Shown here piece by piece: positions 1-8,741 of a stretch of 64,000 bases of DNA. Both the position numbers and the translations under genes were made by a program. Each line of letters opens with the position of its first letter. The first letter of the stretch is position 1. This DNA is from Leifsonia shinshuensis (GTDB lineage Bacteria; Actinomycetota; Actinomycetes; Actinomycetales; Microbacteriaceae). Under the pieces are notes generated by a model. It was not told the DNA's origin, searched no databases, and worked only from the letters and a program-made list of their open reading frames with translations. The DNA lies in the NCBI RefSeq assembly GCF_031456835.1, contig NZ_JAVDVK010000001.1, forward strand, positions 1,674,001-1,738,000, written 5' to 3'.

Positions 1-2
1 TG

Positions 3-335
3 GCCTGGAAGATCAAGCGCTTCTCGAACGACGAGCTGCGGCAGCGGTTCGTGGCGATGCTCGTTCCGCAGGCGGAGGCGCTGGGCGTCACCCTCCCCGA
101 CCCCGACCTCCGCTGGAACGAGGAGCGCCAGGCCTACGACCTCGGACCGATCGACTGGACCGAGCTGCAAGAGGTCATCGCCGGCCGCGGCGTCTGCAAC
201 GCGCAGCGGCTGCAGCGCCGCCGCGAGGCGCACGAGGACGGCCGCTGGGTGCGGGAGGCCGCCGCGGCGTACGCCCAAAAGCAGCAAGCACAGCAGCAGC
301 GCGCGACGCACGAGAGCGCGGAGGCCGTCGCGTGA
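3..335 (+). CDS. paaA: PaaA, 1,2-phenylacetyl-CoA epoxidase subunit A (5' truncated)
   Basis: Only the last 110 codons are present; the frame is open from base 3 and the true start lies before the window. PaaA is the catalytic di-iron subunit of the multicomponent monooxygenase that converts phenylacetyl-CoA to its ring 1,2-epoxide. The visible C-terminal part has the [12 protein letters not shown] and PDPDLRWNE stretches seen in PaaA tails, but the iron ligands lie upstream and cannot be checked. Its stop overlaps the paaB start by 4 nt (GTGA), so the two are translationally coupled. Identification rests on this tail plus the paaBCDE order downstream. Confidence 0.9.
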   Translation, partial: AWKIKRFSNDELRQRFVAMLVPQAEALGVTLPDPDLRWNEERQAYDLGPIDWTELQEVIAGRGVCNAQRLQRRREAHEDGRWVREAAAAYAQKQQAQQQRATHESAEAVA

Positions 336-619
336 CCGCCGAGCCGTGGCCCCTCTGGGAGGTCTTCGTCCGCGCCTCGCGCGGTCTCAGCCACGTGCAC
401 GTCGGGTCGCTGCACGCGCCGGATGAGGAGCTCGCCGTCCGGAACGCCCGCGACCTGTACACGCGCCGCGGCGAGGGCGTCTCGATCTGGGTGGTCCGCT
501 CCGACGCGATCACCGCGAGCGACCCGGACGCCAAGGATGCCTTCTTCTCCTCCCCCGAGGGCAAGAACTTCCGCCACGCCACCTACTACACCGCCGCCGA
601 AGGGGTGAAGCACCTGTGA
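332..619 (+). CDS. paaB: PaaB, phenylacetyl-CoA epoxidase subunit B
   Basis: This 95-residue protein matches the small PaaB subunit in length and in motifs: the start [20 protein letters not shown], then an [16 protein letters not shown] helix and a C-terminal HATYYTAA. PaaB bridges PaaAC heterodimers in the epoxidase complex and carries no metal. The start is the GTG that overlaps the paaA stop, and its own stop overlaps the paaC GTG. The gene is part of a tight operon. Confidence 0.95.
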   Translation: MTAEPWPLWEVFVRASRGLSHVHVGSLHAPDEELAVRNARDLYTRRGEGVSIWVVRSDAITASDPDAKDAFFSSPEGKNFRHATYYTAAEGVKHL

Positions 620-1485
620 CGGATGCACGTATCGAGCCCGGCCACGCAGACACCGACCACACCGAGCCCGGCCACATCGAGCTCAGCGCCGTGACCCTCT
701 CCGAGGAGTTCGTCAGCTCTGACGTCCCGCCCTCCCCCGAGGTCGCCGAGTACGCCCTCTGGCTGGGCGACGACGCGCTCGTCCTGGCGCAGCGCCTCGG
801 CGGCTGGATCACCCGCGCTCCGGAGCTGGAGGAGGATGTCGCGCTCGCGAACATCGCGCTCGACCTGCTCGGCCACGCCCGCTCGCTGCTCCGCTACGCG
901 GGCGCCGCGTCCGGTCGCACCGAGGACGACCTGGCGTACTGGCGCGAGGAGGGCGAGTTCCGCTCCGCCCACCTGTTCGAGCAGCCGAACGGCGACTTCG
1001 CTCACACGATCGTGCGCCAGTTCGCCGCCGCGCACTACCTGTACGCCCTGTACGACCGGCTCCGCGCATCCACCGACCCGGTTCTGGCGGGTGTCGCCGC
1101 GAAGGCGGTCAAGGAGGTCGACTACCACCGCGACCACGCCGACCAGTGGATGCTGCGCCTGGCTCTCGGCACGGACGAGTCGCGCCGCCGCACGCTGCGC
1201 GCGATGGAGGACGTCTGGCCGTACGTCGACGAGCTGTTCTCCGACGCGTCGGCTCTGGATGCGGACCTGTTCGACGCGCTGGAGGGCGTCGCGGTGCGCC
1301 CGTCGTCGCTGCGCGCGGCCTTCGACGCGGACGTCGCTCCCATCCTCGCCGAGGCCGAGCTCACCCCGCCGGACGCGTTCCACGCCGCCGGCGGCGGACG
1401 GCGCGGCCGGCATTCGGAGCACCTGGCCCCACTTCTGGCCGAGCTCCAGGTGCTCGCCCGTCAGCACCCGGGGGCATCGTGGTGA
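616..1485 (+). CDS. paaC: PaaC, phenylacetyl-CoA epoxidase subunit C
   Basis: This 289-residue ferritin-like helical protein is the structural partner of PaaA in the epoxidase. Diagnostic stretches are the helix LANIALDLLGHARSLLRYAG, the DLAYWREEGEFR segment and KEVDYHRDHADQW. The N-terminus is about 25 residues longer than many homologues and polar, so a start inside that region is possible. I kept the GTG at 616 because it overlaps the paaB stop like the other junctions of this operon. The gene ends by overlapping the paaD GTG. Confidence 0.95.
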   Translation: MTDARIEPGHADTDHTEPGHIELSAVTLSEEFVSSDVPPSPEVAEYALWLGDDALVLAQRLGGWITRAPELEEDVALANIALDLLGHARSLLRYAGAASGRTEDDLAYWREEGEFRSAHLFEQPNGDFAHTIVRQFAAAHYLYALYDRLRASTDPVLAGVAAKAVKEVDYHRDHADQWMLRLALGTDESRRRTLRAMEDVWPYVDELFSDASALDADLFDALEGVAVRPSSLRAAFDADVAPILAEAELTPPDAFHAAGGGRRGRHSEHLAPLLAELQVLARQHPGASW

Positions 1486-1961
1486 CGCATCACGCGGACG
1501 CCGCGCGGGCGTGGTCGGCGGCGGCCTCCGTGGTCGACCCGGAGGTCCCCGTGCTGAGCATCGACGACCTGGGGGTGCTGCGCGAGGTGACCGTCACCGA
1601 CGACGGGGTCGAGGTGGTCATCACGCCCACCTACTCCGGCTGCCCGGCGATGGATGCGATCCGCGAGGATGTGGTGCGCGCCCTGTCGTCCGCCGGCTTC
1701 GGCGACGTCCGGGTGCGGCTCGAGCTCTCGCCGGCGTGGACCACCGACTGGATCAGCGCGGCCGGCCGCGCCGCGTTGAAGGACTACGGCATCGCCCCGC
1801 CCTCGGCGACGGGCCCGGTCCGCGTCCGCATGTCGGTCAAGTGCCCGCACTGCGGTTCGCTCGACACCCGCGAGGTGGCGCACTTCGGCTCGACCTCCTG
1901 CAAGGCGCTCTACGTCTGCAACGCCTGCAGCGAGCCGTTCGACCACTTCAAGGCGCTGTGA
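1482..1961 (+). CDS. paaD: PaaD, phenylacetate pathway Fe-S maturation protein
   Basis: The 159-residue product has an N-terminal MIP18/DUF59 domain (VVDPEVPVLSIDDLGVL, then TPTYSGCPAMDAI) and a C-terminal cysteine-rich ribbon (KCPHCG, then TSCKALYVCNAC). This is the PaaD/PaaJ arrangement. Members of this family are thought to help mature metal centres of the epoxidase. The reading frame stays open far upstream, but the start is placed at the GTG overlapping the paaC stop, which gives the usual family length. Confidence 0.93.
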   Translation: MTHHADAARAWSAAASVVDPEVPVLSIDDLGVLREVTVTDDGVEVVITPTYSGCPAMDAIREDVVRALSSAGFGDVRVRLELSPAWTTDWISAAGRAALKDYGIAPPSATGPVRVRMSVKCPHCGSLDTREVAHFGSTSCKALYVCNACSEPFDHFKAL

Positions 1962-1971
1962 GGGCCGGCTG

Positions 1972-3060
1972 ATGGCGCGGGCCCGTTTCCACTCGCTCGC
2001 GGTCGCCGAGGTGCGCCCGCTCACCGCCGCCAGCGTCGAGGTCACGTTCGCCGTGCCCGAGGACCTGCACGGCGAGTACGACTACCTGCCGGGCCAGCAT
2101 GTCGCCCTGCGCGCGCACGTCGACGGCCGGGAGCTGCGCCGCAGCTACTCGCTGTGCCGCCCGCCGTCGCCCGGCCGGATCACCGTAGCGATCAAGCGCG
2201 ACCTGGGCGGCGCGTTCTCGACCTGGGCGACGAGCGAGCTGCGTCCCGGCGACACGATCGACGTCATGAGCCCCCAGGGCACGTTCACGGTGGATGCGGC
2301 GGCCGCGGCGCACAAACACATCGTCGGCATCGCGGCGGGCTCCGGCATCACGCCGCTGATGGCCCTCGCGGGCAGCGTCCTCGCCGGCTCCGACACATCC
2401 CGGTTCACGCTGGTCTACACGAACCGCACGGCGATCGACGTCATGTTCCTGGAGGAGCTCGCCGACCTGAAGGACCGCTACCCGTCCCGCCTGGCGCTCC
2501 ACCACGTGCTGTCGCGCGAGCAGCGGTCGGCGCCGCTGCTGTCGGGCCGGATCGACGAGGACCGGCTGCGCAGGATGCTCGACGCGCTGCTCCCTCCCGA
2601 CACGGTCGACGAGTGGTTCCTCTGCGGGCCGTTCGAGCTGGTGCAGCTGTGCCGGGACGTGCTGGAGAGCTACGGGGTGCCGCGGGAGCGCACCCACTTC
2701 GAGCTGTTCACGACGGGTGAGCCGGGCGAGGTCCGCGGCGACAGCGGGCGTCCGGTGGTCGTGCACGAGGGCGAGAGGACCGCCGACATCGAGTTCACGC
2801 TCGACGGCTTGAGCTCGACGGTCACCACGCCGATCGACGCCAACGAGTCCGTGCTGAACGCCGCGCTGCGCGTGCGCCCGGACGTGCCGTTCGCCTGCAC
2901 CGGCGGCGTCTGCGGCACCTGCCGGGCGCGGCTGATCTCGGGCGATGTGCGGATGACGGAGAACTACGCCCTGGAGCCGGAGGAGCTCGAGCGCGGCTAC
3001 GTGCTCACCTGCCAGTCGCATCCCCTCACCGACCGCGTCGTCGTCGACTACGACGTCTGA
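1972..3060 (+). CDS. paaE: PaaE, epoxidase NADPH reductase (FAD, 2Fe-2S)
   Basis: This 362-residue flavin reductase delivers electrons to the PaaABC epoxidase. The FAD domain comes first, with the RRSYSLCRPP flavin-binding motif near residue 60. A NAD(P)-binding domain follows with GSGITPLMAL. The C-terminal ferredoxin domain has the plant-type cluster motif CTGGVCGTC plus a later cysteine in LTCQSHP. It follows paaD by 10 nt in the same operon. Confidence 0.95.
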   Translation: MARARFHSLAVAEVRPLTAASVEVTFAVPEDLHGEYDYLPGQHVALRAHVDGRELRRSYSLCRPPSPGRITVAIKRDLGGAFSTWATSELRPGDTIDVMSPQGTFTVDAAAAAHKHIVGIAAGSGITPLMALAGSVLAGSDTSRFTLVYTNRTAIDVMFLEELADLKDRYPSRLALHHVLSREQRSAPLLSGRIDEDRLRRMLDALLPPDTVDEWFLCGPFELVQLCRDVLESYGVPRERTHFELFTTGEPGEVRGDSGRPVVVHEGERTADIEFTLDGLSSTVTTPIDANESVLNAALRVRPDVPFACTGGVCGTCRARLISGDVRMTENYALEPEELERGYVLTCQSHPLTDRVVVDYDV

Positions 3061-3073
3061 ACCGAGGAGCCCC

Positions 3074-3844
3074 GTGATCGAACTCGACATCGCCGACGGC
3101 GTCGCCCGGGTGACCCTGAACGCCCCGGAGCGGCTGAACGCGCTCGGCCCCGACGACCTGCGCGCGCTCGACGCCGCCTACGCCGAGGCGGAGGCCGCCG
3201 GCGTGCGCGCCCTTGTGCTGCGCGGCGAAGGGCGCGCCTTCTGCGCCGGACGCGACATCGCGGGCGTCGACCCGGCGACGGACGACGTCAGCGGCTACCT
3301 CGACGGACTGGTGACCCCGCTGCTGCGGCGCATCGCCGCCTTCCCGGCGCCCACATTCGCCGCAGCTCACGGCGCCTGCCTCGGCGTCGGCCTCGGGCTG
3401 CTGGTCGCGACCGACATCGTCTACGTCGCCGAGGACGCGAAGGTGGGCTCGCCGTTCGCCGCGCTCGGCGCCGCCCTCGACTCCGGCGGCCACTGGCTGC
3501 TCGTGTCGCGCCTGGGCCCGCACCGCGCCATGGACCTGATCGTGAGCGGCCGCTTGATCTCGGGCGCTGAGGCCGTCGCGGGCGGGCTGTTCTCGCGCGC
3601 GCTCCCGGCCGCCGAGCTAGCGGAGGCGGTGGATGCCGCGGCCGCGGCAGCCGCGGGCGGCGCGACCGAGGCGTTCCTGGCGAGCAAACGCATCGTCGCC
3701 GGGCTGCGCGACGGATCGCTCGACTTCTGGGGTTCGATCGCCGCCGAGAACGCCGCGCAGGCGCAGCTGCGCGACACCGCGGACTACCGCGAGGGCTTCC
3801 GCGCCTTCCAGGAGAAGCGCATCCCCCGCTTCACCGGCCGCTGA
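3074..3844 (+). CDS. Enoyl-CoA hydratase/isomerase family protein of the phenylacetate operon (PaaG-like)
   Basis: This 256-residue crotonase-fold protein has the oxyanion-hole segments GRAFCAGRDIAG and AAHGACLGVGLGLL. As the last paa gene here, 13 nt after paaE, it most likely acts as the ring-1,2-epoxide isomerase (PaaG) or as the pathway hydratase (PaaF). The sequence alone does not separate these. The start is a GTG preceded by a good GAGGAG site. No clear terminator is seen in the 125-nt convergent spacer that follows. Confidence 0.85.
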   Translation: MIELDIADGVARVTLNAPERLNALGPDDLRALDAAYAEAEAAGVRALVLRGEGRAFCAGRDIAGVDPATDDVSGYLDGLVTPLLRRIAAFPAPTFAAAHGACLGVGLGLLVATDIVYVAEDAKVGSPFAALGAALDSGGHWLLVSRLGPHRAMDLIVSGRLISGAEAVAGGLFSRALPAAELAEAVDAAAAAAAGGATEAFLASKRIVAGLRDGSLDFWGSIAAENAAQAQLRDTADYREGFRAFQEKRIPRFTGR

Positions 3845-3969
3845 GCGGCGCGCGCCCGCGCGCTCCCGCCGCGTGCGCCGCTCCGTCGAGTCGTGACATC
3901 TTGCGGCAATTCGTCGCCGATTGGAGCATCTACTCACGGTTCGACGCAGGCGACGGACGCGCGGAGCGG

Positions 3970-5307
3970 TCAGGACACGCGGCTCGCGAGCAGGCGCTGC
4001 ACCGCGGAGAGCGGGATCGGGATCCACGCCGGTCGGTGCCGCGCCTCGTACGCGATCTCGTAGACCGCCTTGTCGAGCTCGAACGCGTCGAGCAGCAGGC
4101 GGAACTCCTCCACCTCGCCGCCCGCGACCGAGGCGTAGCCGTCGAGGTACGACTGCCGGGCGTCGCCCGCCCAGCCGGCGGCGTCGATCGGGGTGTCGCG
4201 GCGGGCCAGCGACCCGGCGACGTAGTCGAACGACCGCAGCATCCCCGCGACGTCGCGCATGGTCGCGTCCGGAAGCGCGCGCTCCGCGAGCGGACGCAGC
4301 GGTTCGCCCTCGAAGTCGATGAACTGCCAGCCGCGCTCCAGCGAGTACAGCACCTGCCCGAGGTGCAGGTCGCCGTGGATGCGCTGCAGCGTCGGCAGCG
4401 GAGCCGCCGCGGCATCCTCGTACACGGCCGCGATCCCGGCCCGCAGCTCCTCCACCTCCGGAACCTCGGTCGTGGTGACCGTCAGCCGCCGGAACATCCC
4501 GTCGAGCGCGCGTGCCACATCCTCGGTCGTCGCCCGCGTCGTCGGCAGCACCTGCGCCATCAGGCGGTGCAGCTCGGCGGTTCCCCCGCCCAGCTGGTAC
4601 GCCCGCTCGGTGAAGTCCTCGCCGCGCTCGGCCGCGCTGACCGCGAGCTCCCACCCGTCCTCGGCGCCCGGCACGAAGTCCTGCATGAGCGCCAGCTCTC
4701 CGGATGCCGTGCGGCCGTCCGCGGTGGGCCACCGGCCGGTCAGCCAGCCGAGGAGCGACGGGGTGCGCCGCGAGCCGCCGGCGGTGAGCGCGGCGAGCGT
4801 GGACACATCCGGGTTCTCGCCGTCCTGGACGACCCGGAACACCTTGATGAGCGCCCGCCGGCCATCCGCGAGCTCGCCGACGATGGACGTGTTGGACTGC
4901 TCGCCGGTGAGCCTCCGCGACGAGCGCAGGGCGATCCGCTCGCCGAGCGTGTGGCCCTGCGCGTGCGCGTCGCGACCCTCCGCCCGCTCCTCGCCCGTCA
5001 TCAGCTGGACGAGCGCGGTGACGTACGCCTCCTCGGTGGGTCCGTCGTACAGGAACCGGCCTCCGGCCTCGCCGATCAGCGCCGCCTCGTCGCCGTCGCG
5101 CTCGGTGCGGGCGACCACGGGCACCTGGTACACCCGCGGAGTCCGCGGGGCGTCGTCGGCGAAGAAGTGGGTGACGATGCGGACGTCGCCGGCCGCGGGT
5201 TCGGCGTCGAACGAGGCGAGCAGGCGCAGGCGCGGCTCGACGTTCTTGGTCGAGTACCAGCGCTGGCGCCGCATCCACGATCCGACCAGCTCGGTGAGTT
5301 CGGTCAT
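3970..5307 (-). CDS. mak: Maltokinase
   Basis: This 445-residue enzyme phosphorylates maltose to maltose-1-phosphate, the substrate of GlgE in the actinobacterial TreS-Mak-GlgE alpha-glucan pathway. The N-terminal cap begins with WMRRQRWYSTKN, typical of maltokinases. The kinase core has IKVFR (about residue 154) and the catalytic HGDLHLGQ (311-318), followed by the metal-binding IDFEGEP. No treS or glgE lies beside it, so it may be unlinked from the rest of the pathway, or the name may reflect only the closest family. Confidence 0.9.
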   Translation of the reverse strand: MTELTELVGSWMRRQRWYSTKNVEPRLRLLASFDAEPAAGDVRIVTHFFADDAPRTPRVYQVPVVARTERDGDEAALIGEAGGRFLYDGPTEEAYVTALVQLMTGEERAEGRDAHAQGHTLGERIALRSSRRLTGEQSNTSIVGELADGRRALIKVFRVVQDGENPDVSTLAALTAGGSRRTPSLLGWLTGRWPTADGRTASGELALMQDFVPGAEDGWELAVSAAERGEDFTERAYQLGGGTAELHRLMAQVLPTTRATTEDVARALDGMFRRLTVTTTEVPEVEELRAGIAAVYEDAAAAPLPTLQRIHGDLHLGQVLYSLERGWQFIDFEGEPLRPLAERALPDATMRDVAGMLRSFDYVAGSLARRDTPIDAAGWAGDARQSYLDGYASVAGGEVEEFRLLLDAFELDKAVYEIAYEARHRPAWIPIPLSAVQRLLASRVS

Positions 5308-5394
5308 GCCTGAACCGTACGCCCGGACCGGCGTTTTCGCGCGGGGCGGTCAGGCGATCGGGAGGAACGGGCGACGGTCGCGCTTCCGCGCGGC

Positions 5395-6849
5395 TCAGCG
5401 GGTTCCGAGCACCACGCCGCGCGCCGCCATGAACGGCTGCGGGTCGATCTGCAGCCCGTTGACGTGCACCTCGAAGTGCAGGTGGCAGCCGGTGGAGAGA
5501 CCGGTCGAGCCGACCTGCGCGATCGGCTGGCCCGCCGCGACGTGCTCGCCCACGGTGACCCCGATCCCGCCGTCGCGGATGTGGCCGTACGCCGTCTCGA
5601 CCCCGCCGCCGTGGTCGATCAGGATGTAGTTGCCGTACCCGCTGAACGGCCCCGCCCGCTCGACGGTGCCGGCCGCCGCGGCGTAGATGGTGGTGCCGCA
5701 GGAGGCGCCGATGTCGTCGCCCGGGTGGAACAGCGCCGTGCCGAGGGGACGCGACGGCCGGGGCCCGAACACGTCGGTCAGGCCGCCGTGCACCGGCAGC
5801 GCCCAGCCGCTCGCGACGAGGGCCGGGTCGGAGGTGAGCATCTGCCAGTCGGAGCCCGCCTGGAGGACGGTGGGCGCCGCGGCGAGCGCCGCCGATGCCG
5901 CATCCACCTGGGACTGCGCCTCGGCGACCGCCTGCTGCGGCGAGTCGACGTCGACCGCGGCGACGGCGTCCGCGGCGCCCTGCGCCTGCTGCGTGAGCTT
6001 CTGCGCGGCCTTCTTGGCGCTGGCGGCGGCCCGGATGGCCGCATCCCGGTCGGCGGACAGCTTCGCCAGCCGGTCTGCGGCGCCGAGCTTGGTCAGCAGG
6101 TCGCCCCGACCGTGCAGCGCGGCGCTGAGCGGGTCCTGGGTGAGCAGGTGCGTGCCGGAGGAGCGGATCAGCGCCGTGGCGAACGCGGCCGCCGACTTCG
6201 CCTGCTTGGCCGCCGCGTCGGCCCGCTTCTGCACGGCGTCCGCGACCGCCTGCGCCTGGTCGTGCTCCCGTTGCGCGCTCTCGGACTGCTCGGTCGCGTC
6301 GGCGAGTTGCTGTTGGGCGGCGGCGAGGTCACTCGCGAGCTGTGCCGTCTGCGCGAGCTCCACCGGGTCGACGCTGTCGAACTGCGGCAGGTCGGGGGCT
6401 TCGAGCTGGATGTCGTCGGTCGGCGGAGGGGCGGGGGCCGGGTCCGGGGCGGGCGCGGGGGTCGGGGCGGGCGTCGGCGTGCCGGTGGGGTCGGGGGTCG
6501 GCGTGGGAGTCGGCGTGGGCGTCTCTGTCGGGTCCGGAGTCGGCGTCGGCGAGGGAGTTGGCGTGCCGCTCGGGTCGGGCGTGGGCGTGGGCGCGGGCGT
6601 GCCGGTCGCGTCCTGACCGTCGCCCGGGTCGCTCCCCTGGTCCGTGCCTTCGCCCGTCCCGGGGTCCGGCGTGGGCGCCGCGGTCTCCGTCGGCGCGGGG
6701 ACGCATCCCGCCCCGCATTCGTCGGCGGCCGCCGCCTGCGGGACCGCCAGGATGCCGCCCGCCACGAGCGCGAGAACCGCGCATGCGTGAAGGAGGCGCG
6801 GCCCCCGGAACCGCGTCGCCGTTCCGTGCCGTTCGAACGTTCGCCGCAT
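5395..6849 (-). CDS. Secreted M23-family (LytM-like) peptidase with a Pro/Thr-rich linker
   Basis: This is a secreted cell-wall hydrolase candidate of 484 residues from the ATG at 6849. A start at 6927 would add 26 non-signal-like residues. It has a signal peptide (basic start, hydrophobic core ending PQAAAA). About 110 residues of PTPDPT-type repeats form a wall-spanning linker. A long alanine-rich coiled coil (about residues 175-320) is followed by a C-terminal M23 domain with HPGDD and HLHFEV, the zinc-binding signature. The architecture resembles NlpD/RipA-like peptidoglycan hydrolases. Its promoter faces lepB across a spacer holding a CRP-like site. Confidence 0.88.
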   Translation of the reverse strand: MRRTFERHGTATRFRGPRLLHACAVLALVAGGILAVPQAAAADECGAGCVPAPTETAAPTPDPGTGEGTDQGSDPGDGQDATGTPAPTPTPDPSGTPTPSPTPTPDPTETPTPTPTPTPDPTGTPTPAPTPAPAPDPAPAPPPTDDIQLEAPDLPQFDSVDPVELAQTAQLASDLAAAQQQLADATEQSESAQREHDQAQAVADAVQKRADAAAKQAKSAAAFATALIRSSGTHLLTQDPLSAALHGRGDLLTKLGAADRLAKLSADRDAAIRAAASAKKAAQKLTQQAQGAADAVAAVDVDSPQQAVAEAQSQVDAASAALAAAPTVLQAGSDWQMLTSDPALVASGWALPVHGGLTDVFGPRPSRPLGTALFHPGDDIGASCGTTIYAAAAGTVERAGPFSGYGNYILIDHGGGVETAYGHIRDGGIGVTVGEHVAAGQPIAQVGSTGLSTGCHLHFEVHVNGLQIDPQPFMAARGVVLGTR

Positions 6850-6887
6850 GAGTGGGAACGGGCCGGCGGCACGTGCCGCAAGCCCGT

Positions 6888-6904
6888 AGTGAGATGTTCT
6901 CACT
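6888..6904. promoter_or_regulatory. Inverted repeat AGTGAG-N5-CTCACT upstream of the M23 peptidase gene
   Basis: A 6-bp-armed inverted repeat with a 5-bp centre lies 39 bp before the peptidase start. It could be an operator or part of a 5' leader hairpin. The arms are perfect, but no regulator can be assigned. Confidence 0.4.
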
Positions 6905-6937
6905 CCCTCCGGGCGGGGACAAGCCACCCGAACAGGG

Positions 6938-6953
6938 TGTGATGCGGCTCACA
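6938..6953. promoter_or_regulatory. CRP/GlxR-type operator between the M23 peptidase and lepB
   Basis: The sequence TGTGATGCGGCTCACA is an exact TGTGA-N6-TCACA palindrome, the core recognised by CRP and by actinobacterial GlxR/Crp. It lies 27 bp upstream of the lepB start and 89 bp upstream of the peptidase start. Related Crp proteins control cell-wall hydrolase genes in other actinobacteria, which makes the peptidase gene the likelier target. No crp gene is in the window. Confidence 0.55.
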
Positions 6954-6979
6954 GCATCGGCACGTTACGGTGGGGGGTT

Positions 6980-7714
6980 GTGACCGACAGTACTGCCACC
7001 GCGCGCCCGCGCCGCTCCGCGCGGCGTACGTCCAGCTGGAAGACCCTGCTGCGGGATGTGGTGGTCATCTTCGTCGTCGCTGTGCTGGTGTCGTTCCTGA
7101 TCAAGACGTTCGTCGCCCGCTCCTTCTACATCCCCTCAGGATCGATGGAGAACACCCTCCAGATCAACGACCGGATCATCGTCAACGAGCTGCAGCCGAA
7201 GGTGTTCGGCCTGCAGCGCGGCGACGTCGTCGTCTTCAAGGATCCGGGCGGCTGGCTCCCTCCCGCGCCCCCGCAGACCGGCAACGCGGTGCAGCAGGGC
7301 ATCGGTGCCGTCCTCGACTTCGTCGGCCTCGGCGCGTCCGACTCCGACCAGCACCTGGTGAAGCGGCTCATCGGCCTTCCCGGCGACCACGTGAGCTGCT
7401 GCAACGCCCTCGGGCAGATGAGCGTCAACGGCGTCCCCCTGAAGGAGCCGTACGTGCTCCTCCCCGCCGGCGTGCAGGCCGTCTCGGAGAAGTCGTTCGA
7501 CGTCACCGTGCCGAAGGACACCGTCTGGGTCATGGGCGACAACCGCTACAACTCGGCCGACTCGCGGTACCACATGGACGACCCGGGCAAGGGCTTCGTG
7601 CCCCTGTCGGATGTCGTGGGCAAGGCGTTCGTGATCAGCTGGCCGGTGAGCCACTGGTCGTGGCTCGACGACTACCCGGACACGTTCCGCGGCGTGGAGC
7701 GCGAAGACCAGTAA
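6980..7714 (+). CDS. lepB: Signal peptidase I
   Basis: This 244-residue membrane serine protease removes signal peptides from exported proteins. It has one N-terminal transmembrane segment (about residues 26-42) after a basic cytoplasmic tail. The catalytic serine is Ser55 in PSGSMENTL and the catalytic lysine is Lys128 in LVKRLIGLPGD. The box MGDNRYNSADSR closes the active site. The start is a GTG behind a run of G residues. Confidence 0.95.
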   Translation: MTDSTATARPRRSARRTSSWKTLLRDVVVIFVVAVLVSFLIKTFVARSFYIPSGSMENTLQINDRIIVNELQPKVFGLQRGDVVVFKDPGGWLPPAPPQTGNAVQQGIGAVLDFVGLGASDSDQHLVKRLIGLPGDHVSCCNALGQMSVNGVPLKEPYVLLPAGVQAVSEKSFDVTVPKDTVWVMGDNRYNSADSRYHMDDPGKGFVPLSDVVGKAFVISWPVSHWSWLDDYPDTFRGVEREDQ

Positions 7715-7729
7715 CCAGGCCGGTCACGG

Positions 7730-8689
7730 TCAGTTCTCCGAGCGGCCCAGCCGCCAGTACCCCATGAAGGCGACGCGCGACCGGTCGATCCCGTGGTCGC
7801 GCACGAGCATCCGGCGCAGCGTCTTGACCGCGGCCGATTCGCCCGCGATCCACGCGTAGAACCCGGCGTGCGTGGCGTCGGCCTCGTCGAGCGGGCTCTC
7901 CCAGAGGATGTCGCGGTCGACATCCACATCGTCCAGGCTCTGCGCCCGGCCGGCGGCGGCCGCAGCGACGACCCGGGGATGCTCGGCCAGCCAGCACTGC
8001 ACGGCCGGCACCAGAGCGGCGCCGGTCACGGCGGAGCCGCGCGGCAGCCACGTCGCCTCGACGTGCGGCGGGAGGCGCAGCGAGAGTGCATCCTGCGCCG
8101 ACGGCACCTCGATGAACGCCTGGGCGCGACGACCCGCGGGGAGGGTCTCAAGGATGGACGCGATGGCGGGCGCCGCCGTCTCGTCCCCGGCGAGCAGGAG
8201 CTCGCGGGCGGACCCCGGACGCCAGTCGATGCCGACGCCGCGGTGCGGGCTGCGCGCATCCGGGCCGATCACCACCAGCTCGTCGTTGGGTCGCGCGCCG
8301 AGCAGCCACCGGGCGGCCGGTCCGCCGTCGCCGTGCACGACGAAGTCGATGTCGAGGCAGCAGGCGTCCGTGTCGATGGCACGGACCGTGTAGGTGCGGA
8401 ACGGATTGCGCCGATGCTCGGGGAGTCCGCGCCAGCGCTCGTACCAGTCGCCCGCGAACTGCGCCTCCTCGTCGTCCACGCCGAGGTCGGCGAAGCTGCC
8501 GTCCGCCAGCGGGAAGAGGAGCTTGATCCGCTGGTCCAGGCATTCGGTGCCGAAGTGCTCGAAGTCGCCGCACTCGAAGCGGACCCGCGTGAAGTGCGGG
8601 CTCAGCCGGCTGATCGCTGCGACCCGGGCACGGTACGGCCGGTACGCCGGGCGCGGACGCTCGGTGCGGGTCGGGGCGAGGATGGTCAC
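7730..8689 (-). CDS. Siderophore-interacting FAD protein (ferric-siderophore reductase)
   Basis: This 319-residue member of the siderophore-interacting (ViuB/YqjH) family releases iron by reducing ferric siderophores in the cytoplasm. An N-terminal FAD-binding barrel contains RTYTVRA. The C-terminal NAD-binding part contains LLAGDETAAPAIASILETL and ends in FMGYWRLG. The GTG start is preceded by GGAG. An IdeR/DtxR box sits 34 bp upstream of the start, consistent with derepression under iron limitation. No siderophore biosynthesis or uptake genes are adjacent. Confidence 0.92.
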   Translation of the reverse strand: MTILAPTRTERPRPAYRPYRARVAAISRLSPHFTRVRFECGDFEHFGTECLDQRIKLLFPLADGSFADLGVDDEEAQFAGDWYERWRGLPEHRRNPFRTYTVRAIDTDACCLDIDFVVHGDGGPAARWLLGARPNDELVVIGPDARSPHRGVGIDWRPGSARELLLAGDETAAPAIASILETLPAGRRAQAFIEVPSAQDALSLRLPPHVEATWLPRGSAVTGAALVPAVQCWLAEHPRVVAAAAAGRAQSLDDVDVDRDILWESPLDEADATHAGFYAWIAGESAAVKTLRRMLVRDHGIDRSRVAFMGYWRLGRSEN

Positions 8690-8722
8690 GGTGTCTCCGG
8701 TGGACGGGCGGCGGAGCGGAAC

Positions 8723-8741
8723 TAAGGTAAGGCTACACTAA
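8723..8741 (-). promoter_or_regulatory. IdeR/DtxR iron box
   Basis: The 19-mer TAAGGTAAGGCTACACTAA agrees at 15 of 19 positions with the DtxR/IdeR consensus TTAGGTTAGGCTAACCTAA. It sits directly upstream of the siderophore-interacting protein gene, where it would overlap the promoter. Repression by Fe(II)-loaded IdeR is the expected effect. Confidence 0.8.

Noticed and set aside
3617-5278. 553-residue minus-strand ORF over the paa hydratase and maltokinase
   Set aside because: It is an alternative frame of mak and antisense to the hydratase, Arg/Ala/Gly-rich with no domain; high GC makes such long shadow frames common.
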